Shown here: in pieces, positions 10,201 to 19,164 of the stretch
How positions within the stretch are numbered: the stretch's first letter is position 1
How the letters are laid out: each line of letters begins with the position of its first letter
Source of the DNA: Colwellia sp.
GTDB lineage: Bacteria; Pseudomonadota; Gammaproteobacteria; Enterobacterales; Alteromonadaceae
Length of the DNA stretch: 64,000 nucleotides
NCBI RefSeq assembly: GCF_013214175.1
Contig: NZ_JABSPA010000004.1
Coordinates: forward strand, 218,745 to 282,744
Reading direction: 5' to 3'
Made by a program: the position numbers and the translations under genes
Notes under the pieces: model-generated
What the model was told of the DNA's origin: nothing
The model's database searches: none
Seen by the model: the letters and a program-made list of their open reading frames with translations, nothing else

Positions 10201-10357
10201 CTCGCCAAGAGGTTTGTATGCCAATTTGTGGACGTTCAATATCAGGAAATAATTGCACTGGCAGTTTAAATAAGCTGAGCATACCTACAAGTAGAGTTAA
10301 GGCGACAACGACAGCGACAGCTGCTGGACTAGTTAAAGCGCTCTTGGTGAGTTTCAT
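7253..10357 (-). CDS. RND family efflux pump (inner membrane permease)
   Basis: A 1034-residue proton-driven resistance-nodulation-division transporter (AcrB/MexB-like; ACR_tran family). The topology is typical: one N-terminal transmembrane helix (about 12-32), a large periplasmic porter loop, a block of helices (about 335-490), a second periplasmic loop and a final helix block (about 855-1020). The TM4 motif LAFAVGMVLDAAIVVLENI carries the proton-relay Asp. Other hallmarks are RPQIGIQTSWRAASPKEVE near the N-terminus and GLVVNNAILLVHQTR near the C-terminus. The substrate cannot be inferred. It is the first gene of a two-gene operon with the adaptor, and its start has a GGAATC ribosome-binding-like site. 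Confidence 0.93.
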   Translation of the reverse strand: MKLTKSALTSPAAVAVVVALTLLVGMLSLFKLPVQLFPDIERPQIGIQTSWRAASPKEVESEIIEPQEQVLRGIPGLDSMNAYANRGGAYINLSFGVGTNMEQTLIEVISRMTRVANLPQDARPPRIMLGGGRGNTPALTFFFLQALPGNGQDISQYIDFTNDVIRPRLESIEGVASVETFSEQNREELQIRYDPIKAAEYGISIPRLISLVSASDDISGGFIDVGRRQYTLRYSGKYSVDDLSQLMLESRGGRNIRLSDIATVEVSRRDREGMAVQNGNPAFSMRINRANGANVLETLNRVKEEVALLNSELLADKKLIMVQSFDASVFIYRAINLVTSNLFAGIVLSLSVLWFFIRRMRATLIIATAIPVSLLSTFIVLEITGRSLNVISLAGLAFAVGMVLDAAIVVLENILRMRDKGLNEHDSSEQGAEQVWGALLASTATTVAIFLPVFFLKDIEGQLFGDLALTIAIAVSVSLIVAVVLLPVLAKYLLKQEKVIDPNKMLWQKITRFVMTCTNNRIKRLSLATSLLILPVVITLVAMPNLDYLPPVKRDAIDANLRFPPGSNVKTIEKEVIQPIVERLKPYMDGTKEPALKNYYIFGGAWGGSLGVRVKDQDRVDELLEIVKNEILIDLPDTQVFARQGNLFGGFGGGRQVQVHLQSKDTQALQEVARQGIDFIKAAIEGANVNANPGLALSEPEINLTPKDRNIVEQGWNRRDVGRVVRTLGDGLYVGEYFNGSKRMNMILRADGWNDPDNLGDVPVVTGNGNITQLSNLVAIQRTVGPSRLTRIDGQRTITLNVNPPKGWSLEETISVLKSQVEPKLRDIMPDGGNIQYGGSADQLEKAIGVMAENFAFALVILFLLMAALFKSIKDSLLVVITIPLATVGGILALQLLNLTVFQPLDLLTMIGFIILLGLVVNNAILLVHQTRLGQEDGLERSQAIEQALILRLRPIFMSTATSFFGMLPLLLMPGAGSVIYRGLAAVIVGGLAFSTLFTIVLLPCLLRLSKYDFLPGANKQPAVQQLPSARVKA

Positions 10358-10724
10358 GGTGATTCCATCATTGGATTACATTAATTAACAAATAAGATAC
10401 AAGGGTAAGCTAATAAAGTAAGTGGACTTGCGGTTAATCGAGATAAAAACACGACCAATAACCTCAGAGAAATGCTTTGAAATTAGCTGAAATAATTAGA
10501 CATAACTGTGATGATTTTGACACACGTTAGCATTTAATAAATCACCTCTGATAAGTAAAGCTTTACAGGCCAGCAAGAATTGCCCTGATATATACCAGAT
10601 TTACTTCAAGCGGGACCTTGAAGTAGATCTGGTATTAGTGACTTATTATGGTGAGCTCTGACTATTGATTGACAGACCGATAGGCTATAATCGCCAGCAA
10701 CTTCAGCTAAAACAGTCGGCTATC
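10358..10724. other. Divergent intergenic region, efflux operon / pldA
   Basis: This region holds the promoters of the leftward efflux operon and rightward pldA. The only clear structure is a near-perfect palindrome at 10592-10635, described separately. No gene is seen. Confidence 0.5.
10592..10635. repeat. Long palindrome (REP-like hairpin)
   Basis: Two 19-nt arms (10592-10610 and 10617-10635) around a 6-nt loop CGGGAC are complementary at 18 positions; the 19th is a G-U pair in RNA. No T-run follows. It lies about 90 bp upstream of pldA. It may be a copy of a dispersed extragenic palindrome or an mRNA 5' structure. Confidence 0.7.
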
Positions 10725-11789
10725 ATGATATCCTTAATCTCCCGTTTACTTCCTCTACTCTTATTTGCTTTATCATTTATCGCTCAAGCCAATTCAGTTG
10801 ACAATAAAACGGATAAAGCCGAGCTGCCATCTCATAAAGCATTATTCGAGATGTGCTTATTTAAAGCGATTAAAAGTGCCGATAAAACAGCTACGTTAGC
10901 GGAGATTGAGCATTATTGTGAACAACAGATTGCTGAAAAAGTTATTAGTAAAAACAGTGGCCAAAGTGTTGAGTTAGGCGTGTTAGCCAACAGAGTGATC
11001 CGCGAAAAAAGAACCGCTGCCGACCCCTATGTACTCACACCACACAAAATGAATTACATTCTGCCTTTATCTATGGTCGATGAAATTAACCGCACGGCTT
11101 ATCAAGGGTTTTCTGATTGGGCTGATGAATTAAAAGATGTCGAAGCAAAGTTTCAACTCAGTTTAAAAGTACCACTGCTCACTGACAGTTTATTTAGACA
11201 AGGCGATCAACTATATTTTGGTTTTACTTTGCAGTCCTGGTGGCAAATTTACTCGGAAGAAATTTCAAAACCCTTTCGTGAAACCAATTACCAGCCAGAA
11301 ATTTTCTATTTCACCCCCATTAGTTTTCATCCTTTTGGCGGTAATTCTGCCCTAGTTGTTGGCGCAGAGCATCAATCGAATGGTCGTTCACAGCTGTTAT
11401 CAAGAAGTTGGAACCGTGTTTATGTTAATTACCTTTATGAAAAGCGTAATTTCGCCTTATCATTTCGTCCATGGTATCGCATACCCGAGAGTGAGAAGGA
11501 ATCTCCGTCAGATGGCCAAGGTGATGATAACCCGGATATTTTAGATTATATGGGCCATTTCGAGTTAGGCTTGATGTATAAATACGACTCAGCTTATGAA
11601 TTCTCCTTTAAAGGTCGCAATAATTTTGCCACTCATAAAGGCTTTGTTGAATTTGGCGTGACTTTTCCTTTGTGGGGTAAGCTAAAAGGCTATGCCCAAA
11701 TGAGTAGTGGCTATGGCGAAAGTTTAATTGATTATAATGTTAACCAAAGACGCTTTGGTATCGGTATCGCTTTAACCAACTTACTTTAA
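10725..11789 (+). CDS. pldA: Outer membrane phospholipase A (OMPLA)
   Basis: A calcium-dependent outer membrane phospholipase A1/A2 acting on misplaced phospholipid in the outer leaflet. The active site is plain. EHQSNGRS supplies His and Ser in the H-x-S spacing of E. coli His142/Ser144, and SWNR supplies Asn exactly 12 residues after the Ser, matching Asn156. A beta-barrel with alternating aromatics follows. The upstream frame stays open to an ATG at 10665, but the ATG at 10725 starts directly at a signal peptide (MISLISRLLPLLLFALS...QA), so I choose it. About 70 residues precede the barrel that are absent from the E. coli protein, as in other Alteromonadales as far as I recall. Confidence 0.9.
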   Translation: MISLISRLLPLLLFALSFIAQANSVDNKTDKAELPSHKALFEMCLFKAIKSADKTATLAEIEHYCEQQIAEKVISKNSGQSVELGVLANRVIREKRTAADPYVLTPHKMNYILPLSMVDEINRTAYQGFSDWADELKDVEAKFQLSLKVPLLTDSLFRQGDQLYFGFTLQSWWQIYSEEISKPFRETNYQPEIFYFTPISFHPFGGNSALVVGAEHQSNGRSQLLSRSWNRVYVNYLYEKRNFALSFRPWYRIPESEKESPSDGQGDDNPDILDYMGHFELGLMYKYDSAYEFSFKGRNNFATHKGFVEFGVTFPLWGKLKGYAQMSSGYGESLIDYNVNQRRFGIGIALTNLL

Positions 11790-11823
11790 CTACCAGTGTT
11801 AACCAAATGCTTTAACTAATGAC

Positions 11824-12738
11824 TTACTTCATTGCTTGAGCAAAACGCTTAGTAAGTAACAGCCCTTCATTCATCGCCAGTTTATCAAGCTGTTCAGCTA
11901 AGGCTGTTAGTCTTTGTGAGGGTGTTGGGTGGGTTTTATACAACAAGGCTAAAGCACTATCATCGGCGGAAAATGATGCTAAGACTTGTAAATTATCTAC
12001 ATAAGCAAAAGCATCATAGCCCGATTTAGCCAATAGACGTATGCCATATTGATCCGCCTGAAACTCATCGTCTCGATCTAAGCCTTTGCTATATAAGTGT
12101 TGCGCCATACCCGTTACTTTTTTTGCCCAATCTCGATAATCATTATCTTCATTACTTGCTGCGGTATTGTCTTGATACGCTTGTGCTGAAATAAATAGGG
12201 TCTCGGTGACTGCACTTCTATTAGCATCATCTTTAATCGCCTTTAAATAATGATATTCGGTGATATGGACAATTTCATGAGCTAATACCGCAGCTAATTG
12301 CGCTTCATTTTCCAATTGCATCAACATGCCTGAAGTGATGAAAACAAAACCTCCAGGTGCGGCAAAAGCATTAATTGCCGTACTGTTAATCACACCAAAC
12401 TGCCAAGGTAATTCAGGTCTTGAGCTATTAGCGGCCAGCCACATACCGACCTTATTAACATAAATATTAATGGCTTCATTTTCATACAAAGGTCGAGTGC
12501 CCAATAATACTGCCGACATATTTTCACCAAATTGAATTTCTTGAGCTTGATTAATACTATTGGCATTAAAAACCTTAATGCCTTGGTCTATTAACTGGCC
12601 GAGTTCAAAGTTACCAATTTTCAAACCGGTACTTTTACAAGCAAGGAGTGAACAACTTAAGATCAGAGCTAGGCAAATGGCATAACTTGTTGTGTGACTT
12701 GTTGGTCTTGAACAAGTTAAATGAGTTAAATACTTCAT
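11824..12738 (-). CDS. M48 family metalloprotease, lipoprotein
   Basis: A 304-residue zinc protease of the BepA/LoiP/HtpX-like M48 family, anchored as a lipoprotein. The signal peptide ends in a lipobox (SLLAC, Cys about 34). The zinc site is HEIVH (about 155-159), with the third ligand in DDEFQADQYG (about 220). The role is probably periplasmic quality control of outer membrane proteins, known for relatives but not shown here. It is the last gene of an operon with the SH3 protein (4-bp gap) and the CHASE2 cyclase, and it converges with pldA (34-bp gap). Confidence 0.9.
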   Translation of the reverse strand: MKYLTHLTCSRPTSHTTSYAICLALILSCSLLACKSTGLKIGNFELGQLIDQGIKVFNANSINQAQEIQFGENMSAVLLGTRPLYENEAINIYVNKVGMWLAANSSRPELPWQFGVINSTAINAFAAPGGFVFITSGMLMQLENEAQLAAVLAHEIVHITEYHYLKAIKDDANRSAVTETLFISAQAYQDNTAASNEDNDYRDWAKKVTGMAQHLYSKGLDRDDEFQADQYGIRLLAKSGYDAFAYVDNLQVLASFSADDSALALLYKTHPTPSQRLTALAEQLDKLAMNEGLLLTKRFAQAMK

Positions 12739-12742
12739 TTTT

Positions 12743-13324
12743 CTAGTCCTCTTTCACTTTTATAAGGCTTACTTTAAGTTTGCCCTGCTTGGCAAACCTT
12801 GCTGCTGCTCCGGCTGAGACACTATAGCTATTAAGTAAATCGACTTGCTTTAAATCAGCTTTTGCTTTTTTTAAATCATCGACATCAAAGCCGCGAACCC
12901 CGGTTGATACTGTCGGTAAACTATCATTGTTAACACTTGAAAAAAGCGACTTAACGCCTAACTCTCCTTCTCGTTTTGCCGAAGAAATAAATCTGACATT
13001 TAACATATTGACCCAGCCAGAAAGCTGACCGGCTTGTGGCAGGCTTGCTGTTGAAATAAAGTACCAAGCACTTTTTCTACTTTGAATATTAATCTTTTCT
13101 TTAGCAGCAACAGAGCCGGTAATGTTACTTTGAAAACTAGGTTGCTTTAACAAGTTAACTTTTTTTATCATCTGCCCCGCACGAACATTGTTAGGTTTTT
13201 GTGTGACTGGATTTGCTGCAAAGGCAAAACTGATATTTAAACTTGTTAGGACAAAAAGAACAGTTGCCATAATGAATGGGCTAGTAGCTATTATTGCAAG
13301 GTAAGCACAAAGAACTTTGGACAT
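12743..13324 (-). CDS. Exported SH3-like domain protein
   Basis: A 193-residue protein with an N-terminal membrane/signal segment (about 8-36, ending FAFAANP) and one bacterial SH3-like domain (about 48-115; note NLLKQPSFQSNITGSV and SGWVNMLNVRF). A low-complexity Lys/Asp/Ala C-terminal part follows. It probably binds peptidoglycan or a protein partner in the periplasm. Its ATG shares a base with the stop codon of the cyclase gene (TAATG), so translation is coupled. The set cyclase, SH3 protein and M48 protease looks like one functional unit, but what it does is not evident. Confidence 0.78.
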   Translation of the reverse strand: MSKVLCAYLAIIATSPFIMATVLFVLTSLNISFAFAANPVTQKPNNVRAGQMIKKVNLLKQPSFQSNITGSVAAKEKINIQSRKSAWYFISTASLPQAGQLSGWVNMLNVRFISSAKREGELGVKSLFSSVNNDSLPTVSTGVRGFDVDDLKKAKADLKQVDLLNSYSVSAGAAARFAKQGKLKVSLIKVKED

Positions 13325-15177
13325 TACTTATCTCTCCTTTGAGGTTGATACAAATGAACCTTGCCCTGCCTACCTTTGACTTGGTGCTCACCTTGGTAAC
13401 TAAAATCAAAAGCATGACTGGAAATCTTTTTAGTTTGTTCGGAAACTAATATTCGAGCGTTATTTTTAGTCAGTCCTTCAATTCGACTTGCCAAGTTTAC
13501 CGTGTCGCCAATAACAGTATAGTCGAGCCGTAAGTCGGCGCCGATCATACCAACAATGCATTCCCCAGTATGAATACCAATACCAATATCAAAGCTTTGT
13601 AAGTCTGTTGGTAGGCTTTTGCGAAAGCGTAATAACTCTTGCTCCATAGCTAGTGCTGCATTAATAGCCGCCACGGCATCTTGCTCAGGTTTACGCTGTA
13701 TAGGTGCGCCCCAGAAGGCCATTACACAATCACCAATAAACTTATCTAGGGTGCCATGATGTTGAAAAATAATAGCCACCTGTTGATTAAAATATTGATT
13801 GAGTAGCTTAACCACGGCTTCGGCATCACTATTTTCGGCCAATTGAGTGAAATTTCTAATATCAGAAAACAATACTGTCAGTGTTTGTTTTTTATTTAGC
13901 TGTTCAGGTGATAGAGCTCCCTCCTCGAGAAGTTTATAAACGACTTGCGGGTCTAAGAACCGGCCAAACATGGCTAGGGCTTGTTGGCGTCGTCGGTATT
14001 CTAAGTAGCCATAAAAAAAAGAAAAGATGAGGAAGCTAACTAACATAACCAGCAATATAGCGCCAATAAACAATAGCTGTTGCTGCTTTAATAACGCAGT
14101 GCTAATACTGGTGAGTATTAAGCTTATTGCGGCCATCAATAACAAGGTATAACCAACTTGCCTTACATAGCCACTGACTAATATAAACACTAAGCAAGTA
14201 AGGGTAATCACCATGACACCTATAACGGCTTGGCTGAAATCACTCACCGGTATTAAATATTGTTCATTTTTAAGGTTATCTATGGCAGTTGCTAACATAT
14301 AAACGCCGGGGAGTTGGTCGCTTAATGGGGTTGCTCTCGCATCATATAACCCTGATGCGGTAGCACCAATTAAAACAATCTTGCCTGATAGTTGCTGTAA
14401 AAAATCTTTATTATTGTTAACTACTGCCTGATAAACATCGACATAGCTTAAGGTGGGATAAGGTTTCTCAGCAGCGCCGCGCCATTGTAATAAAATTTTC
14501 TGACGCTCTGGTAATGGTAAAGCCAATGAGCCTATTAACTTTGCCGGTAAAGAGGGAAAATGCCAGCCTGAAAGGTTTCTATAGACATCATAACTGCGTC
14601 CAACACCGTCAATACTGGCATTAAAATTTATACTGCCCAGCTGCCAATACTGTCGATTGATAGCCAAGGGTAAGATGAAACTTCCTTTGGCATTTTCATG
14701 CGCTAAAGGTGTTTTTATTAAACCCAACTCCTTGGGCAGATCTTTAAGTAATACACCACCGCCAGCAACTAGATTTTGCTCTAAGGTCGCAAAATATATG
14801 CCAGTTGAATTTGCCAATATTTCATTAAAATAGGTATCTGCATCAGGTCGATAAATATCCTGCTCGGCAAATAAAACATCAAAGACTATGGCAGATAAAG
14901 CAAATGGCTGTAGCGCTTCGATAACTTGTCCATGTACTGTTCTAGGCCATACCCAGCGCCCTGCCACAGCATTCATTTGCTTTAAACTGTGATCATCAAT
15001 AGCAATAACGACGATATCGTTATCAACGTCTAATTGAGCTGCTAAATATCGAGACTGGCGATCAAAAATAGCAAAGTCTGCCGTTTTAAAAAGCTTACTT
15101 TGCTGAGCAACAAGGTAGGAGGTGATTAAGAAAACAACGATAAGTAATGATGATATTTTTACCCTGGATAATATCAT
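13324..15177 (-). CDS. CHASE2-domain class III adenylate/guanylate cyclase
   Basis: A membrane sensor making cyclic nucleotide. An N-terminal helix leads into an extracytoplasmic CHASE2 domain (about 35-320; VIAIDDHSLKQM, IVFDVLFAEQD, GKIVLIGATASGLYD), three transmembrane helices (about 320-400), then a class III cyclase domain (about 425-615). Catalytic features are both metal Asps (LFSDIRNFT and FIGDCVMAFWG), the purine-selecting Lys in DKFIGD, and TVIGDTVNLASRIEGL. The Lys plus Asp pattern favours ATP and hence cAMP. The longest frame begins at a TTG at 15204; the ATG at 15177 directly precedes the first helix and is preferred. It is first in the operon with SH3 and M48 genes. Confidence 0.88.
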   Translation of the reverse strand: MILSRVKISSLLIVVFLITSYLVAQQSKLFKTADFAIFDRQSRYLAAQLDVDNDIVVIAIDDHSLKQMNAVAGRWVWPRTVHGQVIEALQPFALSAIVFDVLFAEQDIYRPDADTYFNEILANSTGIYFATLEQNLVAGGGVLLKDLPKELGLIKTPLAHENAKGSFILPLAINRQYWQLGSINFNASIDGVGRSYDVYRNLSGWHFPSLPAKLIGSLALPLPERQKILLQWRGAAEKPYPTLSYVDVYQAVVNNNKDFLQQLSGKIVLIGATASGLYDARATPLSDQLPGVYMLATAIDNLKNEQYLIPVSDFSQAVIGVMVITLTCLVFILVSGYVRQVGYTLLLMAAISLILTSISTALLKQQQLLFIGAILLVMLVSFLIFSFFYGYLEYRRRQQALAMFGRFLDPQVVYKLLEEGALSPEQLNKKQTLTVLFSDIRNFTQLAENSDAEAVVKLLNQYFNQQVAIIFQHHGTLDKFIGDCVMAFWGAPIQRKPEQDAVAAINAALAMEQELLRFRKSLPTDLQSFDIGIGIHTGECIVGMIGADLRLDYTVIGDTVNLASRIEGLTKNNARILVSEQTKKISSHAFDFSYQGEHQVKGRQGKVHLYQPQRRDK

Positions 15178-15338
15178 AAGCTCTGTACCCGAGTTAAAGC
15201 CCAATGCTAAAACGAAAGTGTTAAAGCGAAGGTGTCAAAGTCATACTGTTAATAGCATATCTTTAATACTAATGACTGCTTGCTTTATGCTTCTTGCTAG
15301 TTGCTAAAATAGGTTAAGATAAAATTAGATTATCTTAT

Positions 15339-17288
15339 TTATTTTTGACTGTGGGTAAATATGCCATCCCAGCCTTCATCAAAAACGTTCCCTTGTTGAG
15401 ATCTTAGTCGATCAAGATAAATTTGTTGATAAACAGTAACTGGCGAATGTGCTATTAATGAAGTTAGCAGCGCTAAGGCCTTTTGCCAATTTTGCTGCTT
15501 ATAATGCTTTAATACTTGCTCAAATTGTTGAACTTGTGCCAGCTCTGTTTGACTAAAATCACTTAATAATCCCAGAGGTTGATATATGGTTAAGCCTTGT
15601 TGCTTTCCTTTGACTCTCACCGTATCTATTTCTTGAAATATAATGCCTTTACACTGTGACTTGGTCGCCTGACTCACTAAAATAGTGACACCATAATATT
15701 TGGTTAACCCTTCAAGGCGCGAAGACAAGTTAACGCCATCACCTATAACAGTGTAATTAAGTCGAGTGGCTGAGCCCATATTGCCCGCAATAACATTGGC
15801 ACTATTGATACCAATACCTAAACCGATTGCAGCAAACTTTTGCTCTACCAGCTCTAGGTTAATGAGTACTAACTCTTGTTGCATTGCTAACGCAGCAAGG
15901 ACGGTGTTTTGTGCTTGTAAATCATCGTTTATGGGCACGCCAAATAACGCCATAACCGCATCACCAATATACTTGTCGATAACGCCATGATGATTATCGA
16001 TAATTTTACTGAGTCGAGTTAGCAGTTGGTTTAACAAGGTCAGCACTTCTTTGGCATCATGAGTTTCACATAAGCTGGTAAAGTTTCTGATATCACTAAA
16101 CAATATAGTTACCTGTCGCTCTTCCCCGCCTAGTTCAACGCCTTTACTCAGTAACTGCTCCGCAATGGCTGGTGAAACAACTTTCCCCAACAAGCTGCGT
16201 ATTTTTGCTCGCTCTGCTAAACCTTTAGCCATAGCATTAAAACGTTTTGCCAGTTGACCCAGCTCATCTTTTTGATTCACCTCGATAGTTAAATCATAGT
16301 GGCCTTGTTCAATCCTTTTTGCCCCTTGTGCCAAAACAGTCACCGGCTGAGTTATTTTTCTGGCAATGAAATTACCACCCACTATCAGTAGTAATAAGGC
16401 GATAGCAAAGCCTGTGGCAACAATAAAGTGTAACTGGTCATAGGGAAGCAGCGCTTGTGCTAAAGAGCGCTGCAGCAAAGCAATAAAGTATTCATCATGC
16501 TGATATTGGATAGGCAGAACGACAGAGATATAGTGTTGTTGGTCCATTAACAAATCAAAGTTTTTCTTAAAACCCCAACTTTGTTCTGTTAACGCTTGCT
16601 CAGATAACAGCCGCGTTTCAGTCGGTAATGTTGATGCTAATTGCTGCCATTGATTATTAATGTCCCTTAAGGTACTACCATAGAGTATTGAAACCTGTGA
16701 TTTAGTGGTTTTCTGCAAGTTTTCCGCGAAGCTGTCGGTGATTAAGAAACCCATGACAATCCAATGACTGGGCTCGGGTGAAAATAATGGCACAACCACT
16801 AATAAATAGGGTTGCTCATCAATAAAGGCAATAGAGTCGGCTTCGCCAAATTCACTATTGCTTGCTTGCTCAATTAACTGGGGTAAATAAAAGGGTCGAG
16901 CGGTTAAGTTAGGGTGGCTGGTATCAGCAATAATGTTGCCATCCATCGAAAGTAGCAACATTACACTTGCCTCTACTCGTTGTTGATAGCTTATTAAGGT
17001 GGATAATACTGTTTTGTGCTCGTTAGTATTAGCAACAGGTTTAAAGGCGTAATCAGAAGATAAAGCTCTTACCTTTGCCAGCAAACTATCGCGGTGCTGC
17101 GTTAATGATTTGACAAAAACATCGGCAGTGACTTGCAGAGCTTCATCAATATTAGCTCTTGCAGTCGCTATATTGGCATCACGAATAACAATAAATAATG
17201 CTAATTGTATTGGCACAAAAATCACCAGCACAAAAGCAATAATTCTACTGCGAAAGTGTGAAAACCTAAAAAGCTTATTGATTACCAT
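15339..17288 (-). CDS. HAMP-domain class III adenylate/guanylate cyclase
   Basis: A second membrane cyclase. A first transmembrane helix (FRSRIIAFVLVIFVPIQLALF) is followed by a periplasmic cache-like sensor of about 240 residues (TADVFVKSLTQHRDSLLAKV; FLITDSFAENLQK). A second helix, a HAMP linker (ARKITQPVTVLAQGAKRIEQ), a class III cyclase domain and a short TPR-like tail come next. Metal Asps are in LFSDIRNFTSLCE and YIGDAVMALFG, the purine Lys in DKYIGD, and the transition-state region in TVIGDGVNLSSRLEGL. The start is uncertain: ATGs at 17309, 17297 and 17288 are in frame, and I chose the one next to the helix. It lies 116 bp downstream of the cupredoxin gene and is probably functionally tied to it. 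Confidence 0.87.
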   Translation of the reverse strand: MVINKLFRFSHFRSRIIAFVLVIFVPIQLALFIVIRDANIATARANIDEALQVTADVFVKSLTQHRDSLLAKVRALSSDYAFKPVANTNEHKTVLSTLISYQQRVEASVMLLLSMDGNIIADTSHPNLTARPFYLPQLIEQASNSEFGEADSIAFIDEQPYLLVVVPLFSPEPSHWIVMGFLITDSFAENLQKTTKSQVSILYGSTLRDINNQWQQLASTLPTETRLLSEQALTEQSWGFKKNFDLLMDQQHYISVVLPIQYQHDEYFIALLQRSLAQALLPYDQLHFIVATGFAIALLLLIVGGNFIARKITQPVTVLAQGAKRIEQGHYDLTIEVNQKDELGQLAKRFNAMAKGLAERAKIRSLLGKVVSPAIAEQLLSKGVELGGEERQVTILFSDIRNFTSLCETHDAKEVLTLLNQLLTRLSKIIDNHHGVIDKYIGDAVMALFGVPINDDLQAQNTVLAALAMQQELVLINLELVEQKFAAIGLGIGINSANVIAGNMGSATRLNYTVIGDGVNLSSRLEGLTKYYGVTILVSQATKSQCKGIIFQEIDTVRVKGKQQGLTIYQPLGLLSDFSQTELAQVQQFEQVLKHYKQQNWQKALALLTSLIAHSPVTVYQQIYLDRLRSQQGNVFDEGWDGIFTHSQK

Positions 17289-17403
17289 CCCTCTCATTAT
17301 CGCCAGCATTGCCAATACTGGGCAGCTAAATATTTAAGGCTGTTAATTCAAAGTTTTGACTTCACAAGCTTTAGCTCTCAAAGGAAAGGTTACTGCCCTG
17401 AAT

Positions 17404-18054
17404 TTAATAACCTCTTCGTCTAACACTTTTGGGTGAGCGCCATGCTTTGAACTGTGTTTTTTGCCTAACGGTAAATACTAACTTTTGTTCATCTTCATTA
17501 ATCTCTATTTGTTGTGTATTGAGTTGTTCACTACCTTTCGACTTTGGGTGCCAGACAACGACTTCATATTGCCCCTTGTCAAGGTCAGTTAATACCGCTT
17601 TGCCGGCTTTATTAGAAATTGAGAACTTATTGGTATCAACGACAAAAACATAAGCTTTCATCCAATCATGAATATTACAAGCCATAGCAACAACACCACT
17701 TTTATCAAACATTACTGGCGCGGAGGGATCACCACTATACAGTGGTAATTCAAACTGCTTTGATTTTGAAAAAGAATAAACTTGATGACGAATATCATCA
17801 TTGTTCGGAAAGTTTATCGCGCTACCTCGCTGCACCACGGTGACATAAGGGATGAATTCTTTATCAACTTGGTCGATGATGATTGAATGGTCACTTATTT
17901 TTGGCAGCACTTCATTGATATAAATAACGGCAAACTCTATTGGCTTTTGTTTACTGTCTAGCACAGTCACTTGCAGGCTTTGAGCATGACTTTGCCAACA
18001 ATACATCAACAAAAAACCACCGAGAGCAAAAGTAACATACTGAAATGATTTCAT
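17404..18054 (-). CDS. Periplasmic cupredoxin-like protein (methylamine-utilization-like)
   Basis: A 216-residue exported protein. The signal peptide (1-24, ends SHAQ) precedes a carboxypeptidase-regulatory-like start (LQVTVLDSKQKPIEFAVIYI) and a cupredoxin fold. The candidate type 1 copper ligands are the His in DDIRHQVYSF and the Cys, His and Met in MACNIHDWMKAYV, in the normal order His-Cys-His-Met. Similar proteins are often annotated as methylamine utilization proteins in Shewanella and relatives, without a proven role in methylamine use. It stands 10 bp after an outer membrane barrel gene and before a HAMP cyclase, so copper- or redox-linked signalling is possible (inference). Confidence 0.8.
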   Translation of the reverse strand: MKSFQYVTFALGGFLLMYCWQSHAQSLQVTVLDSKQKPIEFAVIYINEVLPKISDHSIIIDQVDKEFIPYVTVVQRGSAINFPNNDDIRHQVYSFSKSKQFELPLYSGDPSAPVMFDKSGVVAMACNIHDWMKAYVFVVDTNKFSISNKAGKAVLTDLDKGQYEVVVWHPKSKGSEQLNTQQIEINEDEQKLVFTVRQKTQFKAWRSPKSVRRRGY

Positions 18055-18064
18055 TTGATTTCCC

Positions 18065-18964
18065 TTAATATCGGTAGTTATAACTTAACGAGTATGATGT
18101 GTTTTTATATTCCAATACATCAGCATGACCTTGATAACGCTCTATAAATAAATTAATAGCGGAGTGCCTGGTCAGGCTATAACTTAACGAGGCTGAAAAA
18201 ATATTACTGCTACCATCAAGTTTGTAAACACAACCAACAAATATTTTGTCCTTGGTGATGGCTTTGACCTCTTCAACCTCTAGCACCTTAGCTACATTTA
18301 CCGTATTACAGGCTGAGTGAAAGTCACCTTCTCGCCGTGCATAACTCGCCGATAGCAACCAATCTTGAGCAAGTATATAATCTGCATAAATAGAGGCCCT
18401 GAAATAACTTTGACTAAAAACATCACTTGATAATTCAGGCACTACGTTTGGCCCTGACTCACCATCAGTGGAGGTAAAATCGATACTTGCCGCAATAGAT
18501 AATTGATTATTGATATGCTGACCCAGCTCAATACCGCTAGAAAAGATATCTCTTGAATAAACATCGTAGTCCACTTCTTTATGACCATAATTGGCATTGA
18601 ACTGTAAATAAGGCTGATAAAAACCCAAGCCGAACTTATATCTGAAACCAAAATTTGCCCCTAAAAAAACATCATCCAATCTGTCAAATTCTTGATGCTT
18701 TTGTGCCTCAAATTCAAGGGCGATGTGTATGCGGCTAAGACCATCAAGTTGATAGAAACGGCCAATGACAGCGTCGAGTGCTAAGCGTTGATCTTGATGG
18801 GAGTCATCGTCAAAAGCTGACAGGTTAAGGTTTTCAATATCAGCATAGGATAGTTGGACATCTGCTAACCATTCTACCCATTCACCCTTTTCAGCACCGA
18901 CGGTTGTCGATAATAGAAGACAAGTAGTTACCGCTATAGATAATTTTTTCATAAATACACCCAT
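18065..18964 (-). CDS. Outer membrane beta-barrel protein of unknown function
   Basis: A 299-residue exported protein with signal peptide (MKKLSIAVTTCLLLSTTVGA) and repeated amphipathic strands (RIHIALEFEAQK, FGFRYKFGLGFYQPYLQFN, YFRASIYADYILAQDWLLSA) ending YSLSYNYRY. This pattern fits an outer membrane barrel of about 12-14 strands. A Cys pair (HSACNTV and FVGCVY) may form a disulfide in a loop. ATGs at 18964 and 18952 both fit; the second is directly at the signal peptide. It is the first gene of the barrel-cupredoxin-cyclase set. I do not recognise a named family. Confidence 0.65.
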   Translation of the reverse strand: MGVFMKKLSIAVTTCLLLSTTVGAEKGEWVEWLADVQLSYADIENLNLSAFDDDSHQDQRLALDAVIGRFYQLDGLSRIHIALEFEAQKHQEFDRLDDVFLGANFGFRYKFGLGFYQPYLQFNANYGHKEVDYDVYSRDIFSSGIELGQHINNQLSIAASIDFTSTDGESGPNVVPELSSDVFSQSYFRASIYADYILAQDWLLSASYARREGDFHSACNTVNVAKVLEVEEVKAITKDKIFVGCVYKLDGSSNIFSASLSYSLTRHSAINLFIERYQGHADVLEYKNTSYSLSYNYRY

Positions 18965-19164
18965 TAAAGCCTAATAACTTTTATATAAGTGAAATCCTTT
19001 CATTGGCAAAGTATAGAGTAGAAATGAACAATATTTTGCTACATTCGCCCACCTTGTAACGCATTTACCAGTGTTGCTATGTTTTTATTGATAACTTTTA
19101 CACTTTTTTTGTGCCGATCCTATACTTTTGATTAACTCATTGCGGTTAATTTTGTACAGGACAT

